Shown here one piece after another: positions 6,944 to 14,884 of a stretch of 27,232 nucleotides of DNA. The translations under genes were made by a program, and so were the position numbers. The DNA is from Methylotenera_A sp036676175 (GTDB taxonomy: Bacteria; Pseudomonadota; Gammaproteobacteria; Burkholderiales; Methylophilaceae), in contig JAKFDL010000041.1 of NCBI GenBank assembly GCA_036676175.1, positions 1 through 27,232 on the forward strand, in the 5' to 3' direction. The number at the start of each line of letters is the position of its first letter. Positions within the stretch are counted from its first letter, which is position 1. Under the pieces are notes generated by a model. The model was not told the DNA's origin. It saw only the letters and a list, made by a program, of their open reading frames with translations, and did not search any database.

Positions 6944-8608
6944 TTAGCGTGTAATCGGTTTATACCTGATTCTCTTGGGTTTCGCGCCTTCTTCACCCAA
7001 ACGTTTACGTTTATCTGCTTCGTATTCTTGGTAGTTACCATTGAAAAACGTCCATTGTGATTCGCCTTCAGCCGCCAAAATATGCGTAGCGATACGATCC
7101 AAGAACCAGCGGTCATGCGAGATTACCAGCACACAGCCGGCAAATTCCAGTAAAGCATCTTCTAGAGCACGCAAAGTTTCAACATCCAAATCGTTCGATG
7201 GCTCATCCAGCAGCAATACATTGCCCCCAGAGATTAAGGTCTTGGCCAAGTGCAACCGCCCACGCTCACCGCCTGAAAGTTGGCCAACGATTTTTTGTTG
7301 ATCGCCACCCTTAAAATTAAAACGTCCAATATATGCGCGGCTTGGCGTTTCATATTTACCCACCGTTAAAATATCCGAGCCATTAGCAATTTCATCAAAC
7401 ACGGTTTTGCCATCACTTAATGCATCACGGCTTTGGTCAACATAAGCCAGTTTTACCGTTTGGCCAATGTTTACTTCGCCACTATCTGGTTTCTCTTGGC
7501 CAGTAATCATTTTAAACAAGGTGGATTTACCCGCACCGTTTGGACCAATAATGCCCACGATGGCTCCAGCTGGCACACTGAAACTCAAGTTATCCATCAG
7601 CAGTCTGTCTTTAAAGGCTTTAGTTACGCCGTTAAATTCAATCACTTGGTCGCCTAAACGCTCCCCTGCGGGGATAAAAATTTCCTGCGTTTCGTTACGT
7701 TTTTGGTATTCAGCGCTTGCTAATTCTTCATAGCGCGCAATGCGCGATTTGCTCTTGGCTTGACGCGCTTTCGGGTTTTGGCGCACCCATTCCAGCTCCG
7801 TGTTAAGCGCTTTGCGGCGAGAGGACTCTTGCGATTCTTCAAGTGCTAACCGCGCTTGCTTTTGATCTAGCCAGCTTGAATAATTACCCTTCCAAGGGAT
7901 GCCATGACCACGGTCCAGCTCTAAAATCCATTCGGCAGCGTTATCTAAAAAGTATCGATCGTGCGTCACCGCCACCACGGTGCCTGGAAAACGCACTAAA
8001 TATTGCTCTAGCCATTCCACGGACTCTGCATCCAAATGGTTGGTAGGTTCGTCCAGTAATAACATATCCGGTTTTGATAAGAGTAACTTGCACAAAGCCA
8101 CGCGGCGTTTTTCACCTCCAGATAATGGGCCAATTTTGGCATCCCATGGCGGCAAGCGCAGCGCATCGGCGGCTATTTCTAATTGCGTGGTTAAATCGCT
8201 GCCGCTAGCGGCGATGATGTTTTCCCACTTAGCTTGTTCTTCTGCCAGCTTGTCAAAATCTGCATCAGGCTCAGCATAAGCTGCGTAAACAGCCTCTAAG
8301 TTAGCTTGCGCCTGCATCACCTCGCCCATGCCGCTTTCCACTTCCTCGCGCACCGTTTTATTGGCATCCAACTGCGGTTCTTGCGGCAAATAGCCAATTA
8401 CCATATTAGGCTGCCACTGCACTTCGCCCTCAAACTCTTTATCCGCCGCTGCCATAATGCGCAATACGGTGGATTTGCCTGAGCCGTTTAAACCCAATAG
8501 CCCAATTTTGGCACCTGGAAAAAACGACAGTGAAATATCTTTGATGATCTGCTTTTTGGGAGGAACGATTTTGCTCACACGGAGCATGGACATTACGTAT
8601 TGGGCCAT
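6944..8608 (-). CDS. ettA: Energy-dependent translational throttle protein EttA (ABC-F ATPase)
   Basis: A 554-residue ABC-F protein with two ATP-binding cassettes and no membrane part. Walker A motifs are GLNGSGKST (about residues 39-47) and GPNGAGKST in the second cassette, and signature motifs are LSGGEKRR and LSGGERGR. The linker EWVRQNPKARQAKSKSRI is the P-site tRNA interaction region that identifies EttA. E. coli EttA binds the ribosomal E site and holds back the first elongation step when ATP is low. The N-terminus MAQYVMSMLRVSKIVPPK matches EttA starts. No Shine-Dalgarno site precedes the ATG, and a TATACA box lies 5 bases upstream. The gene is monocistronic, between two terminators. 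Confidence 0.96.
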   Translation of the reverse strand: MAQYVMSMLRVSKIVPPKKQIIKDISLSFFPGAKIGLLGLNGSGKSTVLRIMAAADKEFEGEVQWQPNMVIGYLPQEPQLDANKTVREEVESGMGEVMQAQANLEAVYAAYAEPDADFDKLAEEQAKWENIIAASGSDLTTQLEIAADALRLPPWDAKIGPLSGGEKRRVALCKLLLSKPDMLLLDEPTNHLDAESVEWLEQYLVRFPGTVVAVTHDRYFLDNAAEWILELDRGHGIPWKGNYSSWLDQKQARLALEESQESSRRKALNTELEWVRQNPKARQAKSKSRIARYEELASAEYQKRNETQEIFIPAGERLGDQVIEFNGVTKAFKDRLLMDNLSFSVPAGAIVGIIGPNGAGKSTLFKMITGQEKPDSGEVNIGQTVKLAYVDQSRDALSDGKTVFDEIANGSDILTVGKYETPSRAYIGRFNFKGGDQQKIVGQLSGGERGRLHLAKTLISGGNVLLLDEPSNDLDVETLRALEDALLEFAGCVLVISHDRWFLDRIATHILAAEGESQWTFFNGNYQEYEADKRKRLGEEGAKPKRIRYKPITR

Positions 8609-8613
8609 GATGT

Positions 8614-8619
8614 TGTATA
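8614..8619 (-). promoter_or_regulatory. Candidate -10 box for ettA, leaderless geometry
   Basis: On the minus strand TATACA runs from 8619 to 8614, ending 5 bases before the ATG at 8608. If it is used, transcription would start at about the A of the ATG. No ribosome-binding site is seen and no clear -35 is visible, so confidence is modest. Confidence 0.35.
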
Positions 8620-8694
8620 GTTAAATGAAAGCGTTAGCTTACTGGAAATAGGCAGCCTTTGATATGCCAGTGAATTGAATTTTTTGATATCGAT

Positions 8695-8724
8695 ATAAAA
8701 AAGGAGGCGCTGCAGCACCTCCTT
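8695..8724 (-). terminator. Intrinsic terminator of the small heat-shock gene
   Basis: On the minus strand AAGGAGG (from 8724) pairs with CCTCCTT (to 8701) around a GC-rich interior that can pair further. A run of six T follows, so the U-run is correctly placed for the leftward transcript. Confidence 0.88.
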
Positions 8725-8734
8725 GTGTTACATC

Positions 8735-8766
8735 ACTTATTCAATCGAGTGAACCAGTGAATAAGT
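8735..8766. repeat. 9-bp inverted repeat in the hsp20 3' UTR
   Basis: ACTTATTCA (8735-8743) and TGAATAAGT (8758-8766) are perfect inverted copies with a 14-base loop. The repeat starts 6 bases after the heat-shock stop codon and precedes the terminator hairpin, so the message would end in two tandem stem-loops. It may protect the mRNA 3' end. Confidence 0.55.
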
Positions 8767-8772
8767 CGCGAT

Positions 8773-9234
8773 TTAAGCGGCCTTTTGTTCAAGTAACTGC
8801 CGGTCGTTAGACGCCTCGATCTGCACTTTGCGCGGTTTCAAGGCCTCTGGCACCTCTCTTACCAGCTCAATATGCAATAAGCCATTTTCCAGTTTGGCTT
8901 TGGTCACTTTTACGTGGTCTGCCAGCTGGAATTTGTGCTCAAAGTCGCGTGCGCCAATACCACGGTGTAAGTAAGTGACTTCATTACCATCACTGCGGTT
9001 TTCTTTGCGGCCAGCAACCCTTAAAGATTGTTGTTCCGATTCAATTTCCAGTTCGGATTCATTAAATCCGGCCACCGCCATCACGATACGATAACTATCA
9101 TCACTCAACAACTCAACGTTATAAGGTGGATAGCTAGTTTCAATATCAGTTCGTTGTGCATCGTTCAATAGCCTTGCTAAACGATCAAAGCCAATTGCTG
9201 AACGATAAAGTGGACTCAAATCATAAGTACGCAT
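8773..9234 (-). CDS. ibpA: Hsp20/IbpA-like small heat-shock protein
   Basis: A 153-residue alpha-crystallin-domain holdase that binds unfolding proteins in the cytoplasm during heat stress and passes them to DnaK/ClpB. The N-terminus MRTYDLSPLYRSAIGFDRL is nearly that of E. coli IbpA/IbpB. The crystallin domain spans about residues 35-130 (VAGFNESELEIE, HRGIGARDFEHKFQLADHV, LENGLLHIELVREVPE), and RKVQIE is the C-terminal anchoring region. A longer open frame reaches 9282, but AAGGA (9245-9241) lies 6 bases before the ATG at 9234 (3 bases before the adjacent ATG at 9237) and the homology starts here. An RpoH-type promoter and a ROSE-like leader lie directly upstream. Confidence 0.94.
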   Translation of the reverse strand: MRTYDLSPLYRSAIGFDRLARLLNDAQRTDIETSYPPYNVELLSDDSYRIVMAVAGFNESELEIESEQQSLRVAGRKENRSDGNEVTYLHRGIGARDFEHKFQLADHVKVTKAKLENGLLHIELVREVPEALKPRKVQIEASNDRQLLEQKAA

Positions 9235-9237
9235 CAT

Positions 9238-9298
9238 ATATCCTTTCAAAAAATAAGCGATAAAGTTAGCGGCAAACCTCACTTGAGCATTTGCCTAA
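9238..9298 (-). promoter_or_regulatory. ROSE-like RNA thermometer in the hsp20 leader
   Basis: The predicted leader is about 60 bases and holds two stem-loops. The first is a palindrome at 9271-9295: GGCAAA pairs with TTTGCC and an inner CTC with GAG. In the second, TATCGCTT (9262-9255) faces the ribosome site AAAGGATA (9246-9239), with T-A, A-T, T-A and C-G pairs, then a G-G and a C-A mismatch, then two T-A pairs. The anti-SD contains UCGCU, which fits the ROSE consensus U(U/C)GCU; a G-G pair opposite the Shine-Dalgarno is a known ROSE feature. The pairing is read from the sequence; heat-induced melting is inferred from the family. Confidence 0.75.
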
Positions 9299-9304
9299 AA
9301 ATAA

Positions 9305-9331
9305 AATATGGGCTGCTTTTTATTTTTCAAG
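9305..9331 (-). promoter_or_regulatory. RpoH (sigma-32) heat-shock promoter for hsp20
   Basis: On the minus strand CTTGAA (9331-9326), followed by A, is a match to the sigma-32 -35 box. After 12 bases GCCCATAT (9313-9306) matches the -10 consensus CCCCATNT in 7 of 8 positions. The expected start near 9298 gives a leader of about 60 bases, the usual size for an RNA thermometer. Confidence 0.82.
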
Positions 9332-9396
9332 ACTCCTTTTTAAACTTTTTTACCCAGCATCGCGTATATTGTGATTTTTCTTGTAATCACATCCAT

Positions 9397-9936
9397 ATGG
9401 CACTTAAATCCACCATTTATAAAATCGACCTCAGTATTGCAGACATGGATAGGCAATATTACGGCCAGCACAACTTGACTGTTGCAAAACATCCCTCAGA
9501 AACAGATGAACGCGTCATGGTGCGGCTTGTTGCATTTACATTGTATGCCAATGAATCATTACAGTTTGGTAAAGGCCTAAGTGATGACGAAGAGCCGGAC
9601 CTGTGGCAAAAAGATTTAACTGGCGCCATTCAATTGTGGATAGAAGTTGGCCTGCCGACTGAAAAAGATATCCGCAAAGCTTGTGGAAAATCGGCCCAAG
9701 TGGCGGTGGTGTTATATGGAGGCAGAATTGCCGATATGTGGTGGGCAGCCAACAGTAAAGGTCTGCTTAAATTGAATAACCTAACTGTGATAAACCTGCC
9801 AGAAACGGCAAGCTTAGCTCAGCTTGCAGCCAAGAGCATCAACACAAGCTGCACTATTCAAGACAGCCAAATCTTGGTCAGCCACGATGGCGGTAGTTTC
9901 GAAATCACGCCTGTCATTCTAAAAGAGCACAGTTAA
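9397..9936 (+). CDS. yaeQ: YaeQ family protein
   Basis: A 179-residue protein of the YaeQ family, which has a PD-(D/E)XK nuclease-like fold and no settled function. Recognisable stretches are MALKSTIYKIDLSIADMDR at the start, HPSETDERVMVRLVAF, LSDDEEPDLWQKD, LWIEVGLP and ADMWWAANS. The frame is open back to 9283, but family members begin MALK, so ATG 9397 is chosen; the preceding 38 codons overlap the hsp20 promoter and do not look coding. No clear ribosome site is visible. A TATATT at 9365-9370 could be its -10 box, giving a leader of about 20 bases and a promoter divergent from and close to the hsp20 promoter. Confidence 0.9.
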   Translation: MALKSTIYKIDLSIADMDRQYYGQHNLTVAKHPSETDERVMVRLVAFTLYANESLQFGKGLSDDEEPDLWQKDLTGAIQLWIEVGLPTEKDIRKACGKSAQVAVVLYGGRIADMWWAANSKGLLKLNNLTVINLPETASLAQLAAKSINTSCTIQDSQILVSHDGGSFEITPVILKEHS

Positions 9937-9995
9937 AGCGCTATATAAAATGTAATAATTGTGGTCAAATTATCATCATGTTATTAGGCAACCAA

Positions 9996-11234
9996 ATGAC
10001 TATTGATTACGCGCTTTGGCTTAACTTAGCAGTCGCCTTAGGCGTTGGGCTGCTTATCGGTGCCGAGCGGGAGCGCAGCAAAGGCACTGGGCCAGACAAA
10101 TCCCCGGCAGGCATTCGCACTTTTACTATTGCCTCGCTATTAGGTGCGGTTAGCATGGTATTCAACTTTTGGTTGCTTGTCGTTTCAATATTCTGCGTCA
10201 TGATTTTTGTCGCGATTGCTTACTTTAACAATCGCGCTAAAGAGCCTGGTATTACCACTGAAGTAGCCCTGATATTTACGATGATTCTGGGCGGGCTCGC
10301 AATGAGCTCGGCGACTTTAGCTGCTGCACTCGCAGTCATCGTCGCAATACTGCTTACAGCGAAAGACCCTATTCATGGCTTTGTGCTTGGTGTGGTCACC
10401 AAAGAAGAGCTGAACGATTTTCTGATTCTGGCCGCCGCTACGCTTATCATATTGCCACTGGTACCTAATGCGTTCATTGGCCCATTCGAAGCGATTAACC
10501 CTCGTAATCTCTGGCTGATTGTTATTCTTGTAATGACCATTAGTGCGCTTGGTCATCTTGCTTTACGCTGGCTAGGTGGGCGTATCGGCCTGCCTATCGT
10601 GGGGTTGGTTTCCGGTTTTATTTCCAGCATAGCAACAGTGGGTGCGATGGGAGAGCGCACTAAAGAAACGCCATCGTTAAATAGCTCGGCAGTTGCAGGC
10701 GCGACACTCTCAAGCCTCGCTACTGTTTTGCAACTAACGATGCTACTTGCAGCAATCCATCCGCCCACATTACAGGCGCTTATATGGCCACTCGCTTTTG
10801 GTGGAATTTCGATTGCGATTTATGGCTTGGTAGTCACTTTAAACTCTCTCCATAAAAATAGGGCAGAGATAGATAAGCCCAGCAAAACTTTTAGCGTAAA
10901 AACAGCGCTGTTGTTTGCTGCGATCATCGCCGTGGCGCTGGTAGTTTCAGCCGCCTTAAAAGCCTGGTTTGGTCAGGCGGGGCTTGTGGTTGCCTCAGCC
11001 GCGGCAGGTGTGGCAGATGTGCATGCTGCTGCAATTTCTGTCGCCTCACTGGCGGCGGCCAGCAAACTAGGCCCTGAAAGTGCTGTGATCCCAATTTTGG
11101 TCGCTTTTTCAGTCAATGCTGTTTCAAAAGCGGTCATGGCCATTGTCAGTGGCGGCAAAGATTTCTCACGTCAAGTCATTTTAGGGTTGATTGTGCAAGT
11201 TTCAGCTATTTGGATCGGATGGTGGTTATTATAA
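9996..11234 (+). CDS. MgtC/SapB-type membrane protein with DUF4010
   Basis: A polytopic inner-membrane protein of about 412 residues. The N-terminal part is MgtC-like: a hydrophobic helix, then GLLIGAERERSKG and AGIRTFTIASLLG, the hallmark of the family. The C-terminal part, with many Ala/Val-rich helices and the GLVSGFISSIATVGAMGER stretch, corresponds to DUF4010. MgtC-type proteins are linked to magnesium limitation and to control of membrane ATPases, but the DUF4010 fusions are uncharacterised. The frame also has an ATG at 9978; I prefer 9996 because AGG precedes it by 7 bases and the family usually begins just before the first helix. The gene seems to stand alone. Confidence 0.85.
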   Translation: MTIDYALWLNLAVALGVGLLIGAERERSKGTGPDKSPAGIRTFTIASLLGAVSMVFNFWLLVVSIFCVMIFVAIAYFNNRAKEPGITTEVALIFTMILGGLAMSSATLAAALAVIVAILLTAKDPIHGFVLGVVTKEELNDFLILAAATLIILPLVPNAFIGPFEAINPRNLWLIVILVMTISALGHLALRWLGGRIGLPIVGLVSGFISSIATVGAMGERTKETPSLNSSAVAGATLSSLATVLQLTMLLAAIHPPTLQALIWPLAFGGISIAIYGLVVTLNSLHKNRAEIDKPSKTFSVKTALLFAAIIAVALVVSAALKAWFGQAGLVVASAAAGVADVHAAAISVASLAAASKLGPESAVIPILVAFSVNAVSKAVMAIVSGGKDFSRQVILGLIVQVSAIWIGWWLL

Positions 11235-11253
11235 AATTCCGGTGCAAAGCCAG

Positions 11254-11280
11254 CACTCACTAATATTCTAGTAAGTGGTT
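11254..11280 (+). terminator. Possible weak terminator after the MgtC/DUF4010 gene
   Basis: CACT-C-ACTA (11254-11262) pairs with TAGT-A-AGTG (11269-11277) around a 6-base loop, with one mismatch. A short T-containing tail (GGTTTCTT) follows. The stem is AT-rich and the U-run poor, so termination would be inefficient. Confidence 0.35.
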
Positions 11281-11387
11281 TCTTATAAAGTCTTACAAAA
11301 ATATCAGACAAATACCTATGCTTTGAGTGGTCAAATAATCATTTAATAACGGCTAGGATATTTTCCTAACTTTATTGGAGAACTACT

Positions 11388-11624
11388 ATGATTAACACTA
11401 GCAGTATTAAACCTGATATGCCTGTTGTATGTTCACAAGATGGTCAGTTCGCAGAAGTAGATCACTTAGAAGATGCAGATACTATTAAGCTTAAAAGAGA
11501 TGAAAATGGCCAACATCATTACATTCCAACGAGCTGGGTAGTTTCAACTGACAATGGTAAAGTTAAAGTAGACCGCCCTGGTGAAGAAGCTATGGAAGAA
11601 TGGTCAACAACACCACTTCATTAA
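11388..11624 (+). CDS. DUF2171-like small protein
   Basis: A 78-residue acidic, soluble protein with no signal peptide or membrane segment. The pattern of an early PDMPVVCSQDGQ, then HLEDADTIKLKRDE, HHYIPTSWV and a late VDRPGEEAMEEW fits the DUF2171 family (PRC-barrel-like stress-associated proteins). The function is unknown. A clear ribosome site (TTGGAG) lies 7 bases before the ATG, and a strong terminator follows. It is convergent with the host-attachment-family gene. A 5-bp inverted repeat (TAGGA/TCCTA, 11354-11368) sits just before the ribosome site. Confidence 0.75.
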   Translation: MINTSSIKPDMPVVCSQDGQFAEVDHLEDADTIKLKRDENGQHHYIPTSWVVSTDNGKVKVDRPGEEAMEEWSTTPLH

Positions 11625-11648
11625 GCTTAAAATTTAGCGAGTAAGTAC

Positions 11649-11677
11649 AAAAAGCCTGATTAACAATCAGGCTTTTT
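11649..11677. terminator. Bidirectional terminator between convergent small genes
   Basis: A perfect 13-bp inverted repeat: AAAAAGCCTGATT (11649-11661), loop AAC, AATCAGGCTTTTT (11665-11677). It gives a U-run on both strands and serves the DUF2171 gene (+) and the host-attachment gene (-). Confidence 0.93.
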
Positions 11678-11712
11678 GATAATAAACTGTATTCGCTCCG
11701 AGCTGTACGTGG

Positions 11713-12135
11713 TTAGCTTACGTAGTGTTGAATATCTTTAACGCTCGCCCCTGACAGATCTTTCGGAACCTCCTTAACAACCACTTTGCGAACTTGGTCA
11801 TCCAATTTCTTACGCAATAATCCTAGAAACTCTGGCGGCACAATCAATTGCAATTTGGAAAAACGCTGATGGTGATAACTGTCGCTGAGGAATTTGTCGA
11901 TTGTTTCTGCGAATAACAATGCTTGATGGGCTTCTGGCGATACATCAGGTTCTGAGGTGTTCCCTTGCGCAGGGCGTCCGAAAAAACGCCCTTCTTTATC
12001 TGTTTTCAACTCCTTGTCCTGCAAACGACCTAGCGAATTGGTTAAATCCTGTAATTCGGTAATCGCAGCATGGTTATGCATCTCAAAAATTCGAGCACGG
12101 CCGCTATCTGCGACCAGAATCCAAGTTGTATCCAT
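11713..12135 (-). CDS. Host attachment family protein (AtsE-like)
   Basis: A 140-residue cytoplasmic-looking protein. MDTTWILVADSGRARIFE at the start, LTNSLGRLQDKEL, GRFFGRPAQG and FSKLQLIVPPEFLGLLRKKL are typical of the Pfam 'protein required for attachment to host cells' family. That family has the fold of eRF1 domain 2/3-like proteins and is widespread in free-living bacteria, so the host-attachment name should not be taken literally. A very good ribosome site (AAAGGAG) precedes the ATG. The gene is convergent with the DUF2171 gene and monocistronic. Its spacer from the copper cluster is AT-rich. Confidence 0.8.
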   Translation of the reverse strand: MDTTWILVADSGRARIFEMHNHAAITELQDLTNSLGRLQDKELKTDKEGRFFGRPAQGNTSEPDVSPEAHQALLFAETIDKFLSDSYHHQRFSKLQLIVPPEFLGLLRKKLDDQVRKVVVKEVPKDLSGASVKDIQHYVS

Positions 12136-12523
12136 AATATTCTCCTTTCTGCTGATTTATATGCGACAAAATCAGGCTTTGAATGTTCAGAGAACTTTGC
12201 GTTATTCTCGCAACTTTAAATTAGTTTAACTTCTAATCGGTAGGCTGGAAATAAAGTAATGCCGTAAAATCAGTATTAGTAACTGATTTATATATATTAC
12301 CGTTTAGATGAAAACAAATTAGTTGGATCGTATAACTAATTCAACACTTGTTCTTTCTAAAAAGAATCTAAATAAAGTTAGAACGTATTAAATCCCATCC
12401 ATGATTCAAGAAAATTCAAATAGTTATGGTGAGAGTCTGATTATTATCAGTGACTGCTTTCTGTCCGAAGCAGACGTTCAATTCTTTAATATACTTGTCT
12501 ACCAGTCTCTTCCGAGAAATAGT
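12136..12523. other. 388-bp AT-rich spacer, no convincing gene
   Basis: The right part is the 3' flank of the copper ATPase gene and the left part the upstream region of the host-attachment gene. It holds an 8-bp inverted repeat, AAATCAGT (12267-12274) and ACTGATTT (12282-12289), followed by an AT-rich run, and two smaller stems: CTGAT/ATCAG near 12438-12450 and CTGCTT/AAGCAG near 12455-12473. A 57-codon frame (12401-12574, +) overlaps the end of copA in antisense; it has no ribosome site and I do not recognise it. No U-run terminator for copA is evident. Confidence 0.5.
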
Positions 12524-14854
12524 TTAGCGCTTAGAACCTCTCAAACGCAATGCATTACTAATCACCGATACTGAACTCATACTCATCGCTAACGCTGCAA
12601 TCATGGGTGATAATAGCCAGCCCGTAAATGGATAAAGCACACCAGCAGCTAATGGCACACCTAGGGCGTTATAGACGAATGCAAACCCCAGATTCTGTTT
12701 CATATTGACGATGGTTTGTTCAGATATGGCACGTGCTTGGGCAATACCACGTAAGTCACCTTTAACAAGTGTCACTTGAGCACTATTCATCGCCACATCA
12801 GTGCCAGTTCCCATCGCCACACCAACGTCTGCTTTGGCTAATGCAGGGGCATCGTTGATACCATCGCCAGCCATTGCCACAATGCGGCCTTCGCGTTGCA
12901 ACTTATCTACCAGCACTAATTTATCTGCGGGTTTTACTTCACCATACACTTCATCAATGCCTAACTTGGCGGCCACTGACTTTGCAGTAAGGAGACCATC
13001 GCCTGTCGCCATGATGACACGCATCCCTGAAGTCTTTAAGTCAGTTAATGCTTCGGTTGTGCTTTGTTTAATGGGGTCTGATACTGATAGTAATCCCGCT
13101 GACTTACCGTCAACTGCTAAATACATGACACTTGCACCTGTTGCACGCAATTCATCAGCTTGTATTTTTAATGACTCGATTTGAATATTTAGCTGATTCA
13201 TCAGCGCAGTATTCCCAAGCGCCAATTGTTTACCATTCAGATTACCGCGCACGCCAATACCTGTACTGGATTCAAATTTATCCACTTTATCGAGACTCAA
13301 AGATTTTTCACGTGCTGCTTTTACAATCGCATCAGCCAATGGGTGTTCACTACCTTGGTCAAGACTTGCTGCTAACCGTAACACTTCGTCTTCGGTGTAA
13401 CCTGATAATGCTAAAGCACGATTGAAGCGCGGTTTTCCTTCGGTCAATGTGCCAGTCTTGTCTACGATTAAGGTATCGACTTTGCGGAAATTCTCGATGG
13501 CAGCCGCGTCACGGAATAGCACACCTTGCGCCGCAGCCTTACCGGTGGCGACCATGATGGACATCGGCGTAGCTAAACCAAGCGCACAAGGGCAGGCAAT
13601 GATTAGAACTGCTACTGCGTTGATTAGACCAAACACCCAACTCGGTTCTGGTCCAAACAATCCCCATACAAAAAAAGTGATGAGCGCAATGCTTACAACA
13701 GCCACTACAAAGTAACCAGCCACTTGGTCTGCCATGCGTTGCATTGGCGCTTTGGATCGTTGGGCTTGTATGACCATTTGTACTATACTCGCTAACACCG
13801 TTTGCGACCCTACTTTTTCTGAGCGCATAATTAATGCGCCGTTGGTATTAAGCGTTGCGCCAATGAGCTTATCGCCGACACCTTTAGTCACTGGCATCGG
13901 TTCACCAGTGAGCATGGACTCATCTACAGCGCTACCACCTTCTGTGACGACACCGTCCACCGGTACTTTTTCGCCAGGCCGAATGCGTAACATATCACCC
14001 ACATGCACGTGTGTTAGGGGCACATCTTCTTCTGTGCCATCTGCATTAATTCTACGGGCTGATTTAGGTGATAGACCAAGTAAAGATTTAATCGCAGCAG
14101 ATGTTTGTGAGCGTGCCTTGAGTTCTAGAATCTGGCCGAGTAAGGTTAGTGAAATAATCACTGCAGCCGCTTCAAAGTAAACCGATACGCGGCCCATCGC
14201 CATAAACGATGCAGGAAATACATTTGGTATCACTGTCGCAACAACGCTGTAAATAAATGCTGCGGCAGTCCCCAAACCTATCAGTGTCCACATATTCGGG
14301 CTACGATTTACAACAGATTGAACGCCACGTACAAAGAACGGCCAGCCCCCCCATAATACAATGGGTAATGACAGCGCTAGCTCAATCCAGCTTTGCGTGG
14401 TCATTTCAAACCATTGAAAACGGTGACCCACCATTGCCAGAAGGGTAACGATGATAGTCAATGGCAGCGTCCAAATAAAGCGCCGCTTGAAGTCTGCCAG
14501 CTCAGGACTCTCTTCATCATTTAGACTAGGCATTTCTGGTTCTAATGCCATGCCGCATTTTGGACAAGCGCCCGCATGATCTTGCCTAACCTCCGGGTGC
14601 ATCGGGCAGGTATAAATAGTGCCCGGGGGGATGGCTTCTGAAGGACTTGGTTTTGTTACTGATGCCGTGATGTCTGAGCTTGAGTCGACAGCCAAATACT
14701 TAGCTGGATCAGCTGCGAATTTAGTCTTGCAGCCGGCACTGCAAAAATAAACTGGCTTATCCTTATACTTGAAGACATGAGGTGACTGTTCCGTCACCGT
14801 CATGCCACAGACTGGGTCTTTTAATGTTGGCTTTGTAGCATCATCAGCATCCAT
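12524..14854 (-). CDS. copA: Copper-exporting P1B-type ATPase CopA
   Basis: A 776-residue Cu(I) pump of the inner membrane that moves copper from cytoplasm to periplasm. Domain order: YHS-like metal-binding module (residues 13-54, DPVCGMTV and FCSAGCK), heavy-metal-binding module (81-105, TCPMHPE and CPKCGMALEP), transmembrane helices, actuator domain, the transport motif CPC (421-423), the phosphorylated Asp465 in DKTGTLTEG, the nucleotide-domain SEHPLAD, and GDGINDAPALAKADVG. Helix 7 YNALGVP and helix 8 SMSSVSVISNALRL fit the Cu(I)-specific P1B-1 class. It lacks the usual N-terminal HMA domain, which is encoded separately in the adjacent copZ-like gene 30 bases upstream. AGGAG sits 8 bases before the ATG. 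It is the last gene of the cluster. Confidence 0.95.
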   Translation of the reverse strand: MDADDATKPTLKDPVCGMTVTEQSPHVFKYKDKPVYFCSAGCKTKFAADPAKYLAVDSSSDITASVTKPSPSEAIPPGTIYTCPMHPEVRQDHAGACPKCGMALEPEMPSLNDEESPELADFKRRFIWTLPLTIIVTLLAMVGHRFQWFEMTTQSWIELALSLPIVLWGGWPFFVRGVQSVVNRSPNMWTLIGLGTAAAFIYSVVATVIPNVFPASFMAMGRVSVYFEAAAVIISLTLLGQILELKARSQTSAAIKSLLGLSPKSARRINADGTEEDVPLTHVHVGDMLRIRPGEKVPVDGVVTEGGSAVDESMLTGEPMPVTKGVGDKLIGATLNTNGALIMRSEKVGSQTVLASIVQMVIQAQRSKAPMQRMADQVAGYFVVAVVSIALITFFVWGLFGPEPSWVFGLINAVAVLIIACPCALGLATPMSIMVATGKAAAQGVLFRDAAAIENFRKVDTLIVDKTGTLTEGKPRFNRALALSGYTEDEVLRLAASLDQGSEHPLADAIVKAAREKSLSLDKVDKFESSTGIGVRGNLNGKQLALGNTALMNQLNIQIESLKIQADELRATGASVMYLAVDGKSAGLLSVSDPIKQSTTEALTDLKTSGMRVIMATGDGLLTAKSVAAKLGIDEVYGEVKPADKLVLVDKLQREGRIVAMAGDGINDAPALAKADVGVAMGTGTDVAMNSAQVTLVKGDLRGIAQARAISEQTIVNMKQNLGFAFVYNALGVPLAAGVLYPFTGWLLSPMIAALAMSMSSVSVISNALRLRGSKR

Positions 14855-14884
14855 GACATTGACTCCTAATGTTTTATCAATGAA

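Noticed and set aside
9235..9282. Longer start of the small heat-shock protein
   Set aside because: The Shine-Dalgarno site and the IbpA-like N-terminus place the start at 9234 or 9237; the extra codons are the ROSE-like leader.
9283..9396. N-terminal extension of the YaeQ frame
   Set aside because: Family members begin MALK at 9397, and the upstream codons overlap the hsp20 promoter.
12136..12523. CRISPR array or integration site
   Set aside because: No regularly spaced repeats, no tRNA end and no flanking direct repeats could be found.
12401..12574. 57-codon open frame on + overlapping the 3' end of copA in antisense
   Set aside because: It has no ribosome site, no recognisable homology and an overlap with a certain gene; most likely a chance frame in AT-rich DNA.
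12801..14180. Long + strand open frames within copA
   Set aside because: They are antisense shadows of a gene with complete P-type ATPase motifs.
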